The position numbers and the translations under genes are program-made. The notes beneath the pieces are model-generated. The model did no database searches. It saw nothing but the letters and a program-made list of their open reading frames with translations, and was not told the origin of the DNA. Shown here piece by piece: positions 54,166 through 64,000 of a stretch of 64,000 nucleotides of DNA (position 1 is its first letter; each line of letters begins with the position of its first letter). The stretch is from Chaetoderma sp. LZ-2023a (lineage: Eukaryota; Mollusca; Caudofoveata; Chaetodermatida; Chaetodermatidae): assembly GCA_034401795.1 (NCBI GenBank), contig CM067370.1:103358028-103422027 (forward strand), read 5' to 3'.

Positions 54166-54534
54166 TCTGCTATTTCCTCTTCATCTTCATAGCCCAAATA
54201 GATATTGCCAAAAGGAACATATCTGCCAAATTTGGTTTTAATCTAGCAGAAAAATGGTGAAACGTGCCACATTTGTTGACAGATGACAGACAAATCGCGA
54301 TTGTATAAGCTCACCTAAGTGAGCTAAAAATTAAATCAAGAAAATATGCTGGACATTTTATTTTTATTTGACGTTATCCTTGTGAGCTTTTTTGGCGGTA
54401 TTTGTACTATTCAATACTCTGATAAAGAGGCTAAGAGGTGAAAGAAAGGCTTAACCATAGAGAAGATGTAAAACATGCTGAACCTAATCTCAGAATTTGC
54501 ATTGTCAATTAGTGTCCTTATACATAGATAGACC

Positions 54535-54800
54535 TTTCTAATAGAGTGATCTTGAGCTATGGCCCACCCATTTCTAGATAGGCTCAGTACACCTTTTATT
54601 TTGGAATCGATTTGAAACTTTGAAATCTGAATTCCTAGAATCTAAATTTCAAAGTAGGCCTAATTATAGATTACAAGTAAGCTTTTTAATATTTTGAAAC
54701 TAATTTGACTGGGGGTTGTGTTGCATCGGCTCCTAGTCAAGTTAGTTTCAAAACATTCAAAAGAATATTTATTAAATTGTAAATTCATCAGACACACAAT
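54535..54800. mobile_element. E-type MITE, partial, with P2 hairpin
   Basis: Starts GACCTTTCTAATAGAG with GAGCTATGGCCCACCCATTT. The hairpin (54684-54766) is TTTTTAATATTTTGAAACTA / TTAGTTTCAAAACATTCAAA with GACTGGGGGTTG / CTCCTAGTC inside. The right end is missing. Confidence 0.62.
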
Positions 54801-54828
54801 TTGTACACTAGTGATGACCTTTTTGGTT

Positions 54829-55065
54829 TTAACACTTTAACCATTGAATTTATTCAAGAAAATTTGAATTTTTCCATAGAAAATGTCCATTTGCAGACCA
54901 AGAGAATATTTTTGAAAATTTACCACTGGAATGATTGGCTCGGTTATCGAGCCTGTCATTCCAGTGGTAAATTTTCAAAAATAGTCTTCGTTTGGTCTGC
55001 AAATGGACATTCCTCAAGTCCACTGCTGAAGACGTTTTTGGCTGATATAAGTGTTAAAGGGTTAA
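54829..55065. mobile_element. P1 MITE, TTAA-flanked
   Basis: TTAACACTTTAACC to GTGTTAAAGGGTTAA. Near-perfect foldback TGTCCATTTGCAGACCAAGA / TTTGGTCTGCAAATGGACAT with core ACCACTGGAATGATTGGCTC. Confidence 0.82.
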
Positions 55066-55069
55066 GGAG

Positions 55070-55780
55070 TTAACCGTCATTATGATTGAGACATCAGCTA
55101 AATAGTGATGTAATTGATCATGATGTCACATACTAGAGTGACAGACCAGATCCCTCCAGTGGATGGGACAAATTGCAAACTATTGATGTCATATATTAAG
55201 ATATCTTCTAAATGTTGGAGAATTTCATTCAAGTCTGGTATTGACTCAAACATGAAGAACATATATTCCAAATATGATAACGGCTTTCATATTTAGCAAC
55301 AACAGAACATTTATGGTGATTCAGAGGGAGATGTGTTATTATTAACCTGGCTATGCCAAAAACCCAGGTATCTAGATGTTAGGTAAGGGAAGTGTAGCGT
55401 TTTCAAACTGGAGGAGGAGCAGGAAACCTCCTGTGGTGGCTATGCAATAAATTGTGCCTAAAAGAGGGTGGGGGTGGGGAAGGAGGCAGGCGCAAGGGCG
55501 CTCACCACTGTTCCTGCATCCCATACCTAGAGGATGTCACAGATGGCAGCAAAATTGACTTCAAAACAATAAACAGAATATTTCTTTGAATTTGTCATAT
55601 ATCTGTAACTTTGAATGACGTAACCCACTGACACCCAAGAGTTAATTACTACCGAGTTAGTCAAAGAAATGCTGGTATAAATTTTGGATAAAACAATGCA
55701 CAAAGCTGTTGCTGTCCTAGACAGGTTGCTGTCCTAGACAGCAACAGATGACAGCAAAATTATTTTCAAAATGAACACTA
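55070..55780. other. No gene seen; short GTCCTAGACAGCAAC palindrome
   Basis: Contains GTTGCTGTCCTAGACAGGTT / GCTGTCCTAGACAGCAAC (55706-55745), the inner loop of a P2-like hairpin. Otherwise spacer. Confidence 0.45.
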
Positions 55781-55782
55781 AT

Positions 55783-56155
55783 GGACCTTTCCAGTTTTAG
55801 CTATGCCCCGCCCATCTCTAGCTAGGCTCCACCATACCTCACTCGTGTTGGGATCGATCGATCTCTGAACTCCCTGACTATCAACTTCCAGATAACTATA
55901 CAGGTAAGCTGTTGAATATTTTGAAACTAATTTGACTGCCATAGGCTGCAACAGCGCCCAGTCACATTAGTTTCAAAATATTAAACAGAATGTTTAATAA
56001 ATTGTAAAAGCCATACAATTTGTACAGGTCGGACTATTAAGCATTGAAGACTGAGTAAATCGAATCAGTCATGATGTCATGATTATGACGTCATCCTACA
56101 CATCACGTAGTTACTTATGACATCATATTAAGGATGGATAAACTGGAAAGGTGAA
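55783..56155. mobile_element. E-type MITE with central P2 hairpin
   Basis: GGACCTTTCCAGTTTTAGCT to GGATAAACTGGAAAGGTG. The hairpin (55908-55986) is CTGTTGAATATTTTGAAACT / TAGTTTCAAAATATTAAACA. It lies within the presumed first intron of the minus-strand gene at 56198. Confidence 0.78.
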
Positions 56156-56197
56156 TTGTCATATGAAATGGAGTGGAATTTAAGAATAACAACTCAC

Positions 56198-56470
56198 CCC
56201 ATCTCTGTTGTCCCACGGCCGCGCCTCTTGCGTTGACACCTCCTGTACCTCTATCGTTTCCTCCACAACCTTTTTATTGGGATCAGATGATGATGTCTCA
56301 TTTGGAGTTTCTGCTGCTGACGCTTTCTTCTGTCGAGGTTTGCTTGAACCAAAGTCAAGAGATTTACTTTCATACGCATCGGGAACTACACTAAACATGG
56401 AACATTTGACACGAGGCTTGGGTCGGTTACTAGGACTACCGAAATACACCGGGAGATCCTCAGAAGCCAT
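56198..56470 (-). CDS. First coding exon of an unidentified host gene
   Basis: A 91-codon exon starting ATG (56470) and ending GATGGG|GTGAGT, a consensus donor in phase 0. The protein begins MASEDLPVYFGSPSNRPKPR and VKCSMFSVVPDAYESKSLDF, then GSSKPRQKKASAAET and an acidic Ser/Glu-rich part ending STQEARPWDNRDG. The composition (Ser, Pro, Lys, Glu; few aromatics after residue 40) is that of a disordered, basic-then-acidic N-terminus and is unlike the Phe/Ile/Leu-rich chance frames here. It is repeat-free and has more CpG than its surroundings. I do not recognise the family. Downstream exons would lie to the left and were not identified. The opposing 90-codon frame is its shadow. Confidence 0.68.
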
Positions 56471-57045
56471 AGTTATGTAATGCTATAAACGTATCAAAAT
56501 CAGAGCCAATAGACAGAGCCTAATATTCTCTTGTCAACTGTTTCTGGGAATAATTTGAATGAAATCAGCTGATCTTCCAAATAGCTAGACGAAACACAGT
56601 GTGTTTTGTTCAATGCATGTCCACATAATAGGCAGCAATACAGTATTGGATTTTTGCAGGCAGATGCCGAAACCTGCTTGAAATCCACACGAAATACTGT
56701 CTAAATGTCTGAGAGTGCTTATTATCCAATCATATGTCAGCTTGACCTGTGTTTCCGTGACTCAGATTGTGACTGTACGGGAATATTTGCTGGTGCGAGG
56801 ATAACGTAATGAGTGACGGAGTAAGTGAGTGATGCGACCAAGAGAGAACACGTGCTTACTACTCAAATGCGTAGTATCACTATGAGTTATAGATCTGCGT
56901 CTGAAATACAAACACACAGTATTCATTCATGGAATGCTGACAGTAATAACATACATGTACTGTACGACTCATAAATAAGTTAGCATGTTTAAAAAAACAC
57001 ACCAGAAATATGTTAGTTAGTACAATTTTTAGCTCACAGTAAGAA
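56471..57045. promoter_or_regulatory. Presumed 5' UTR / promoter side of the 56198-56470 exon
   Basis: Repeat-free for ~570 bp, unlike most of the window. No TATA box at a convincing distance and no CpG island was seen. The call is by position only. Confidence 0.3.
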
Positions 57046-57049
57046 ATAT

Positions 57050-57143
57050 TCTGTTGAATATTTTGAACTTAATTGGATTGGAAGACATTGCTGCCTAAAA
57101 TTATGTCTTCCAATCCAATTATAATATTCAAAATATTCAACAG
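57050..57143. repeat. P2 hairpin element
   Basis: CTGTTGAATATTTTGAACTT / ATTCAAAATATTCAACAG with inner AATTGGATTGGAAGACATTG / GTCTTCCAATCCAATT. The return arm recurs alone at 57620-57650. Confidence 0.78.
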
Positions 57144-57202
57144 AACATGTTATTGGACATCCCTCAAGACAACTGTGGAAGGCATTTTTGCCAGCTTGAC
57201 AA

Positions 57203-57436
57203 TTAACCCTTTAACCCCCGAATATGTTGAAATTTTCTCATAGAAAATGTCAATTTGAAGACCAAGAGATTATTTTTGAAAATTTATCACTGGAATGACT
57301 GGCTCGTTTATCGAGCCAGTTATTCCAGTCATCAACTTTCAAAAATAGTCTTCTCTTGGTCCGCAAATAGACATTTCTCAAGACTACAGCATAGGCTGTT
57401 TTGGCTGATACGAGTGCTAAGGGGTTAAAGGGTTAA
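57203..57436. mobile_element. P1 MITE, TTAA-flanked; outer arm of a second copy abuts it
   Basis: TTAACCCTTTAACCCCCG to GGGGTTAAAGGGTTAA. The core is TTATCACTGGAATGACTGGC / GCCAGTTATTCCAGTC. Immediately left (57150-57206) lies TTGGACATCCCTCAAGACAA..GCTTGACAATTAA, the right arm of another P1, again sharing the TTAA. Confidence 0.78.
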
Positions 57437-57439
57437 CAG

Positions 57440-58005
57440 ATTACCTGTATGTAGTCTTTTGTGGTCAGGAAGTTGGTCACATAAGATAGGGCCAATGACA
57501 TAGGCAGATTCAGATATATGAACTGACACAAATATACTTAAAACACCATTTTCTGATATATCTATGCTACTGTCTAAAGTGTACAGTACAGCTCATAAAT
57601 AAATCACGAACAATGTCTTCTAATCCAATTCTGTTCAAAATATTCAACAGTACATTTTATTCTATTTGGGAAACATATTAAGTTATTTCTGAGCTACTGG
57701 TATACTGTATCAACTGAAGAAAAAAGACAAACAGCTCCTGGAAATTAAATATGCATTTCTCTACAGGACTCTAGTAGTTCATGTGGCATCAAGCGTGACT
57801 GCGTGATTTACTGCAGCAAGATGTGTAAATTGACTGCTGTATTTACCAACAGACTGATAAATGTACATAAAATATAGCAAGATGGTGAGAGATGTAATGA
57901 CATAAATGTATACTCCTTTAATTAAACGAATATATGTGGAAATGGAGACAAACTTTTTATGCATCACAATACATGTATACTTTGATAATTTGATTGAAAC
58001 TTACT
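57440..58005. other. No gene seen
   Basis: AT-rich spacer with one P2 half hairpin (57620-57650). Confidence 0.45.
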
Positions 58006-58009
58006 GCTG

Positions 58010-58235
58010 TTAACCCCTTTACTGTTTAAGTTGGCAAGAACTGGGCCTTGTAATGGTCTTGGATAAGAAAAATGTCCTTTTTTTTTTTAATTTACCACTT
58101 GAATGATTAGTTTAATAATAAGGCCAGTCACTCAAGTAGTAAGAATTTCAAAGATGGTCTTCTTTTAGCCTGCGAATAGATACTCACTAAAGTAAAAATT
58201 ATGATTTCATTGACCGATCTTGACAAACAAAGGGA
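58010..58235. mobile_element. P1 MITE, diverged
   Basis: TTAACCCCTTTACTG at the left and CTTGACAAACAAAGGGATA at the right. Weak foldback TTACCACTTGAATGATTAG / GCCAGTCACTCAAGTAGTAA. Confidence 0.6.
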
Positions 58236-58295
58236 TAAGGAGTAGCTATATAGAGGTAACCCAAAGTAGTGGAGTATGAATACAATAGAATATAG

Positions 58296-58299
<4 letters not shown>

Positions 58300-58337
<38 letters not shown>
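58300..58337. repeat. (AT)n microsatellite
   Basis: About 38 bp of TA repeat. Tyr/Ile-rich frames across it are artefacts. Confidence 0.95.
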
Positions 58338-58338
<1 letters not shown>

Positions 58339-58674
58339 TAGCCGAGGGTACAGCAAACTAGTGCTGGGGTGATTGGTAGGATTAAAATATGCCATAGTGG
58401 TGACAATGAGCTGTAAAGGTGGGGTAGCATTAACATGACAGGTGATGATGAGTGGGTATGAGTAGAATACGATAATAACAATATATCTAAGTACTAAATA
58501 AATGCCTGGCACTTGGTCTGTCTATGTCAGATCCAAAGGTGTGAATGATCTGAGCTGTGTTTGTTTGCTCCTTTTATACTTTTTGGTGGGGTGACCAGAT
58601 GTATTCACATGATTTACCATATACAGGCATTGTTGGTGTCCAGTGGTCACGTGACAGGGCGTGTTGGGTCTTTA

Positions 58675-58850
58675 TTGGCGGTGTAGTATGGGTTATGGGT
58701 GGTACTGGCGGTATTGGGGTGGTGGTACTGGCGATATTTGCCGGTTTTGGACTGGTGGTTTTTGGCAGTACCTGGTGGTACTGGCAGTTTTTTGCCGGCA
58801 GTACTGGCGGTTTTTGTACTGGTAGTATTTTGGCGGTACCTGTCTTAGTC
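58675..58850 (+). repeat. GT-rich degenerate minisatellite (ACTGGCGGTATTT)
   Basis: Short units TACTGGCGGTATTGGGG, TACTGGCGATATTTGCC, TACTGGCAGTTTTTTGCC and similar form a ~9-21 bp degenerate array. Both strands are open (111 and 96 codons), but only through the repeat composition. Confidence 0.75.
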
Positions 58851-58876
58851 TTTTGGGGTGGCATTACCTACAATAG

Positions 58877-59591
58877 ACCTTTCCCACATTAGCGTATTTT
58901 AGGAAAATATCTTCCCGGAATGCATCGCTCATACCGCTTCCGGCTGGTAACTGTGATAGCCAACGCGCAAGCAGCATTACTTTACTATGAGACTCAGATA
59001 GTGCACTTCAAGCAGTGCATAATAGGCTTGCACGATTTTTCGATTTCATTGTGAAGTTCGATTTATTTTTAAAATCGCAATTTTTACGATGTTATTGAGG
59101 AAAAATCGGAAAATTGTTCAAAATTTCAAGTTTGTTTAAAATCTGAAGTGTGTACTTATGAAAAACTATGTTTATAATATTATTGAAGTCATACATCATT
59201 GGAAAGCTAAGCCAATTGTCTGTACATTTCTGTATTAATTTTGATCGTTTTGTAAAATTTAATACAGTTGACTGCAATTTTAAAATATTCCCTATTGTCC
59301 ACTTGATTTAATGAATCTAAGTCGAATGGTGTATTTTATATACGCAAATAACAAAAATATAAAACAAAATGCCTTAATGTTTCGGCAATTGAATGTGCTT
59401 TCCAATGCTATATGATTTAAATAATATAATGATTTTAGTTTATCATAGGAACGGTTTAGATTGTGGTGTATTTTAGTGCAAAAGTAACTCAATGCGGGTC
59501 AGTGGCTTGTTGGCGCGGTACAAGCCAGCAGTTTTGCTCTGAGCATTGATTTAGGGAAATCCCGTCATAATGACGTCAATGTGGGAAAGGT
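58877..59591. mobile_element. F-type MITE (~715 bp)
   Basis: ACCTTTCCCACATTAGCG at the left, GACGTCAATGTGGGAAAGGT at the right. The interior matches 19902-20354 in inverse order (GGAATGCATCGCTCATACCG; CATTGATTTAGGGAAATCCC). Near 59030, GGCTTGCACGATTTTTCG looks like the start of an inserted hAT-type end. Confidence 0.7.
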
Positions 59592-59639
59592 GTATTGCAG
59601 TGTCGGTTTTGCCGGTAATGTGTACCAGTAGTTGGTGGT

Positions 59640-59800
59640 ACTAAAGGGAGGAAAAGCATTTGGAGAAAGGGGGAGGGGAAGGCGATGGGCGGTAGCGGTG
59701 GCATGGGAGGTGGGGGGTGGGGTGGAGGAGGAACGTATATAGGGAAAAGGGCGATGGGGTGTTGGGGTGGTTATGGGAGGGGTGGGGGTGTTTAGTCATG
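59640..59800 (+). repeat. G-rich low-complexity tract
   Basis: Runs such as GGGGGAGGGGAAGG, GGTGGGGGGTGGGGTGGAGG and GGGAGGGGTGGGGG over 160 bp. Potential G-quadruplex on the plus strand. Confidence 0.85.
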
Positions 59801-59859
59801 GGGTTTATGGGGGTATAGCGTGTGTTTTTGCAACGTAAGATCAGACTGGCGTTAACTTT

Positions 59860-60440
59860 GATTTAGACTTATAAGGTTTCGTCCAACCGTAGGACTCTTC
59901 AGAGGCGTATAGAAGGGTGCATGCCCCTTGTTCCCGCGAGTTTGTGGGGATGGTTTTTTTGGTGGTTTATGTGTCCAAAACATGTTTTGGGTGGTGGGGG
60001 TGACAAGAACAAAAAGATGGTAATTTGAGATGATTTGTTTTAAAGATGAGCGAGTCAGTAGCCTACAAATACATCCATTGTGTGGGATGTATTTCATAAC
60101 ACAGTGTTACGAGAATAGAAACATGAAAGAGAATGATAGATTAATAGCACAGGTGAGCAACAGTATATTTGGTAAATTTAGTAGTCCTCCGTCACGTGGA
60201 GCGCATGTGACTCCATGTGGTGCATAATTTTCCTCATTAACCGGGAGGGATTCTTAGCCTCCTCCAGTTTAAAAACCAGGTAGCGCTGAAGGCAGTCTAT
60301 ATTAGTAGAATATGGCGGTCAGAATGATTCCAGACAGGTGGAAGTAATTCAGGAGTAAAATAGGACCGATATATGGAACCACTAGGGTGTAGGGAGATTA
60401 TGCAGAGTACCAGTAGAGAAAGAGGACAATATCAGTTGAA
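59860..60440. other. No gene assigned
   Basis: A 65-codon frame (60030-60227) contains MKENDRLIAQ followed by CAG|GTGAGC, a good donor, but the upstream part has no start or acceptor I could support. Left unassigned. Confidence 0.35.
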
Positions 60441-60448
60441 TCAAGTTT

Positions 60449-60660
60449 TAACCGTTTAACCCTCGAATTTGTTCAAGAAAATTACAATTTTCTCATAGAA
60501 ATTGTCGATATGCAAACAAGAGTATTTTTGAAAATTTACCACTGGAATGACTGGCTTGGTAATCGAGCCAGTCATTCCAATAGTAAATTTTCACAAATAC
60601 TCTTCACTTGATCTGCAAATCGACATTTCTCAAGACCAGTGCAGAAATCGTTTCTTAAGG
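60449..60660. mobile_element. P1 MITE
   Basis: TTTAACCCTCGAATTTGTTC at the left. Foldback GAAAATTTACCACTGGAATG / CATTCCAATAGTAAATTTTC with tip GCTTGGTAATCGAGCC. The right arm ends at CAGTGCAGAAATCG. Confidence 0.75.
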
Positions 60661-60732
60661 GTAGAAACAAAATATGCCAGTCAAGGATTTTCTAGTGTAT
60701 GTGATTCGTAGTATTGTATGAGTACAATACAC

Positions 60733-60965
60733 CTCTCCCACATTGAAGCATTATGCCAGGATTCCCCTAAATCAATGCTCAGAACACATCTGCCATCATC
60801 AAGCAACTGACCCATACTGAGTTACTATTGCCCTAAGACACACCACAATTTAAACAATTCCTCTGATAAACTAAAATCACTAAATTATTTAAGTCATAAA
60901 TCATTGGAAAGCGCATTCAATTGCCTAAACATTAATGCATTATTTTTATATTGTAAAAATTTTTA
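60733..60965. repeat. F-type MITE, truncated copy
   Basis: CACCTCTCCCACATTGAAGC, AGGATTCCCCTAAATCAATG and CATTGGAAAGCGCATTCAAT match 19902-20130. The right half is missing. Confidence 0.7.
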
Positions 60966-60969
60966 CTGT

Positions 60970-62250
60970 GTTATATTGTTGCTATGGTAATTAAAGTTAT
61001 TATTAGAGATAGCAAGTGGAGTCATCTAGTCATGGTCCATTGGTAGAGATAAATATGGGTCCTTCCCTGGGAAATTTTGAAACCTAGGTGCTCTCAAATA
61101 ACCTCAACTGCATTTCTAGAGATAAATATAAACCCTTAGTTGGCTGCTAAATTATTGAATTTCTATCCATTTAATTATAATTTTTAATTTTGGTGGGCGA
61201 GGGTGTTGCTTTTCTCATTGGTGCGCCACATTACGGTACTAAGAATGGGCCTAATTACTCATAGCATTCAAAATCTGAGAACAATTAATTTCCAACTGTC
61301 ACAGATTATTCTTGACCTAACTGGGCTCAAGGTGGTTGCTGCCTTATGCTGGAAGCAATTGCTGCATAACTGCCCAGGGAAGCAATAACTTAAAAGCTTT
61401 TGCTTCCCTAGGTGCTTACATATGGCTTCCAATATAAGGCAGCAACAACTTTCCGTCCGGTTGGGCTAACAAATATGAGTAACCTGTAGATTTCAGTCCA
61501 AGTAGTTACAAAATATATATGAAATATGAATGAGATAAAGCTAATACCACTGGAAGGTGTAGCTGCATACGACAACACTACCGTGTAATAAATTAGTTTC
61601 AAAATATTCAGTAACTTATAATACATGTACGGTTCCTTTCCTTTCGTGAAATGAAATATTTGCCGCCTAGCTCCAGATTTTGTAATAATATGACGACACT
61701 CTTTTGCATTCATGAATGGCAATCAGTCGATCAGGGCCGAACCTAGAACTCAGGGGGCCCCGCGAAAACTTTCTGAAATTCTTATACAGGGCCCTCAGAA
61801 CTGCCATTAGGATCTCGAGAGAGAGCTAGTGCTGTTTCAACTGTAATTCCGCTTGGAGACCCCGAAGTCGGAGGGTTGTGTGACATGAGCATATTAGTCG
61901 CATATGTGTGGCATCTATACATGTTTAGCTTGAAGTTACATAGCCGGGGCCCAAAAATTCAAAATTTGGGGAAAACTAGTGTACAGTTGCATATAGCCTA
62001 ACTAAAGATTAACTATGGCTGCACGGCTGTATTAGAATGCGTAGTGACTCTGGTGCTACTAGTAGAACAGTTGAAATGTGTTGGTAGGAGAAAGGGCAGG
62101 CCAGGACACCTCTCCCAAGGGGTGGGTGGGGTGGGGGTGGGGTGGTGGGGGGTGGGGGTGGTGGTGCGCATCTCTGGATATGCCCCTGGACATTTGATAA
62201 GAAAATATTGCGATTTTCTTGACCAAATTTGGCCATTAAAGGGTTAAAAT
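60970..62250. other. No gene; one long foldback and a G-rich tract
   Basis: AAGGTGGTTGCTGCCTTATG at 61330 pairs with ATATAAGGCAGCAACAACTT at ~61431, with GGGAAGCAAT / TTGCTTCCC inside: a ~125 bp hairpin. GGGGTGGGTGGGGTGGGGGT lies at ~62118. A P1 right end (GGCCATTAAAGGGTTAA) lies at 62231-62247. Confidence 0.5.
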
Positions 62251-62308
62251 GTATCCTAAGGTATTAAAATTCTTATACTTTTGGTATCTATCATTTCATA
62301 ATTATTTT

Positions 62309-63975
62309 AACAAGAGGCGGGCCTTGATCGCTCACGTGGAACATAGGCATTTCTGTCAGGCCTTGGCCAGGAATGCAACAAGAACTATGTCATCCAAGAT
62401 GGCTGCCAAGAAAATCGACCTATCAAGTTCTCTTGAACAAACTTGGTTCAGTTTTTGCCCGAGATGATGTTTCATGCATTTTGAATCACTCTCCCAACCA
62501 GTTTCTGAGAAGATTTTTAAAGTAGTTTCCAAAAATTGGACAAAATCCAAGAGGCCAGCCAACCAAATTGAGTGACTGGGTTTGTTCGAACAAAACTTTC
62601 TATATACCCTAAGGAATAAGGATGGTTTTCTGCTAAATATAATTGAAATCAGGCAAGTGGTTCTCGAGAAGACATTTTAAATTTCCTATTGAGTTAGTAT
62701 GGGAGCTTTTTGTGAGAAAAGGTTCAAAGATGGCCCCCGAACCATTCATCCGTTAGTTTGAAAAAATACAAATTTGAAATCAGAATACACAAAAACCTAT
62801 ATAAAACAAATTTAGCCTTCAAAATCCATCAAACAAAAAATATCCAATATGGCAGCCAAACATGCTACATCTTGTTTGGCCCATGGCAGCCATAGATTTT
62901 TACGCATCAACTTCTCTTGAACAAACCTTAATGGCCCTTAGATCATAATCATATCTCCCAAATTTTGGCCCGATCTGTCCAGTGGTTTTGGAAGTCATTT
63001 TCGTGAAATCTAGATCATCCAAGATGGCCAGCGAACCATTTGGCCAATCAACTTCCCTTGAACAAACTTGGTTCATCTCATGCTCTAGATGATAGATATT
63101 TCATGAGTTTTGAGGCAATCCATGAAGAGGTTTCAGAGATGTTAAAAAAAAATTGGCCAAAATTCAAGATGGCCACAGGACAAATTGGCTGATCAGCTTC
63201 CTTTGTATCTCTATGCCCTAAGGATGCTTCCTGGCATATATAATTGAAATTGGCCCAGTGGTTTTCGAGAAGATGGCATTTAAAATTTCCTATTGCTTGA
63301 GTATGTGCAGAGTGGAACTTTTGGCTGGAAAACAATCCAAGATGGTTGCCAAAGCATTCATCCAACAGTTTCGAAAATGGCAAATTTGAAATCAGAATAC
63401 TAAAAAACCCATATAAAACCAATTTCAACTTCAAAATCCATCAAATAAATAATCCAATATGGCCACAAAACATGCTACGTTTTGATTGGCCCACAGTGGT
63501 CATGTTTGATGCCATATAAAGTTCCCTTTAACAACCATTAATGGCCCTTAATCATATCTCCCAAATTTCATCCTGATCCCTTCATTGGTTCTGGAGGAGA
63601 AGCAGTTTTCACATTAACTAGGCCATCCAAGCTGGTCGCCGAACCATTTGGCCAATCAACTTCCCTTGAACAAACTTGGTTCACCTGTTTGTTGCCTTAG
63701 ATGATATTTTATGAGTTTTGACTCAATCCCCATAGTGGTTTTGGAGACGATGTTTAAAGACTTCTAAAAATCAGCCAAAATCCAAGATTTGCCGATCGAT
63801 TCCTTTCAACAAACCTGAATCCCTATGCCCTAAAGATGCTTCATGTCAAATATAATTGAAATCGGCCCAGTGATTCTTGAGTTGTTCAAAGAAAAAGTTG
63901 ATGGACGACAGACAAACGATGGACGGTCGCCATGATTTAAGCGCACTTGGCCATTCTGGCCAGGTGAGCTAATAA
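62309..63975 (+). mobile_element. AAGAGGC..GGTGAGCTAA element with CCAAGATGGCC core
   Basis: Opens TAACAAGAGGCGGGCCTTGA-TCGCTCACG and closes TTGGCCATTCTGGCCAGGTG-AGCTAATAA. Two to three ~620 bp core units with CCAAGATGGC, CAAGTTCTCTTGAACAAACT and TTTCCTATTG phrases. The terminal TGGCCATTCTGGCCA is a perfect short hairpin ahead of CTAA. Confidence 0.72.
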
Positions 63976-64000
63976 ATATTTTTATACATTATTCAGGATG

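Larger units (their letters stand above)
46825..54330 (+). repeat. Composite of nested tandem-repeat elements
   Basis: Opens GGTCCAAGGGCCATAGTGCT-CACC (46826) and closes TAAGCTCACCTAAGTGAGCT-AAAAA (54329). It contains ATTGACCAATG-type units (47660-47800 and 50280-50830), then a ~160 bp CAAATAGATATT/AAGGAACATATCTGCC array (50830-51866, continued 54166-54300). It is interrupted by the 47801-50277 element and by DIRS-B. Treating it as a single outer element is inference. Confidence 0.45.

Noticed and set aside
58557..58892. 111-codon Gly/Val-rich frame and opposing 96-codon Pro/Thr-rich frame
   Set aside because: Both are open only because the ACTGGCGGT minisatellite lacks stops. No start or splice context.
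60030..60227. Exon ending MKENDRLIAQ|GTGAGC
   Set aside because: The donor is good, but the upstream boundary and frame could not be supported.
1..64000. tRNA, rRNA and other structured RNA genes
   Set aside because: No A/B-box pairs with cloverleaf arms and no rRNA-like conserved text were recognised by eye. A covariance-model scan would be decisive.

Overview
The window is eukaryotic, non-coding-dominated genomic DNA. It is AT-rich, with no operons and no long uninterrupted reading frames. Nearly all of it can be assigned to transposable elements and tandem repeats. The repertoire points to a marine lophotrochozoan, most probably a mollusc: DIRS and Penelope retroelements, hAT-type and TTAA-target MITEs, pearl-like elements with ~150 bp core repeats plus an ACGG-type microsatellite, and elements that begin near AAGAGGCCC and end in GGTGAGCTAA. 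The organism call is an inference from repeat style, since no species-specific gene is present.

The main discovery is two tyrosine-recombinase (DIRS-like) retrotransposons, both on the minus strand. DIRS-A (about 3404-10564, 7.2 kb) has ~300 bp inverted terminal repeats. Its internal complementary region (3788-3909) is exactly the joined reverse complement of both outer ends around a GTT triplet. It also carries decayed RT, RNase H and tyrosine-recombinase segments in the usual order. DIRS-B (51867-54165, 2.3 kb) has the same architecture, a recombinase C-terminus and a recognisable empty site, but most of its coding region is replaced by another repeat. The two differ in sequence but share a terminal hairpin core (AACGACC..AGAC...GTCTGG).

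Layout: 1-3400 MITE hairpins and one E-type MITE; 3404-10564 DIRS-A; 10.6-16 kb hairpin MITEs, including one nested cleanly in another at a TTAA, and a 96 bp (GGGC)n tract; 15.57 and 17.18 kb candidate 3' coding exons; 17.9-27 kb MITEs, an hAT-like element, tandem repeats and an (AT)n tract; 27.5-28.3 kb pearl-like element; 29.6 kb Penelope fragment; 30465-37177 a large TIR-bounded insertion that itself contains a six-copy array of a palindrome; 37.76-39.8 kb two Penelope remnants tail to tail; 41-44 kb MITEs including an hAT MITE with perfect 8 bp duplication; 44.4-54.3 kb nested tandem-repeat elements with DIRS-B inside; 54.5-58.3 kb MITEs and one convincing first coding exon of a host gene (56198-56470, minus); 58.6-62.3 kb GT/G-rich low complexity and MITEs; 62.3-64 kb another GGTGAGCTAA element.

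There is no gene network to describe. Host coding evidence is limited to a few short exons whose remaining exons lie outside the window or were not recognised.
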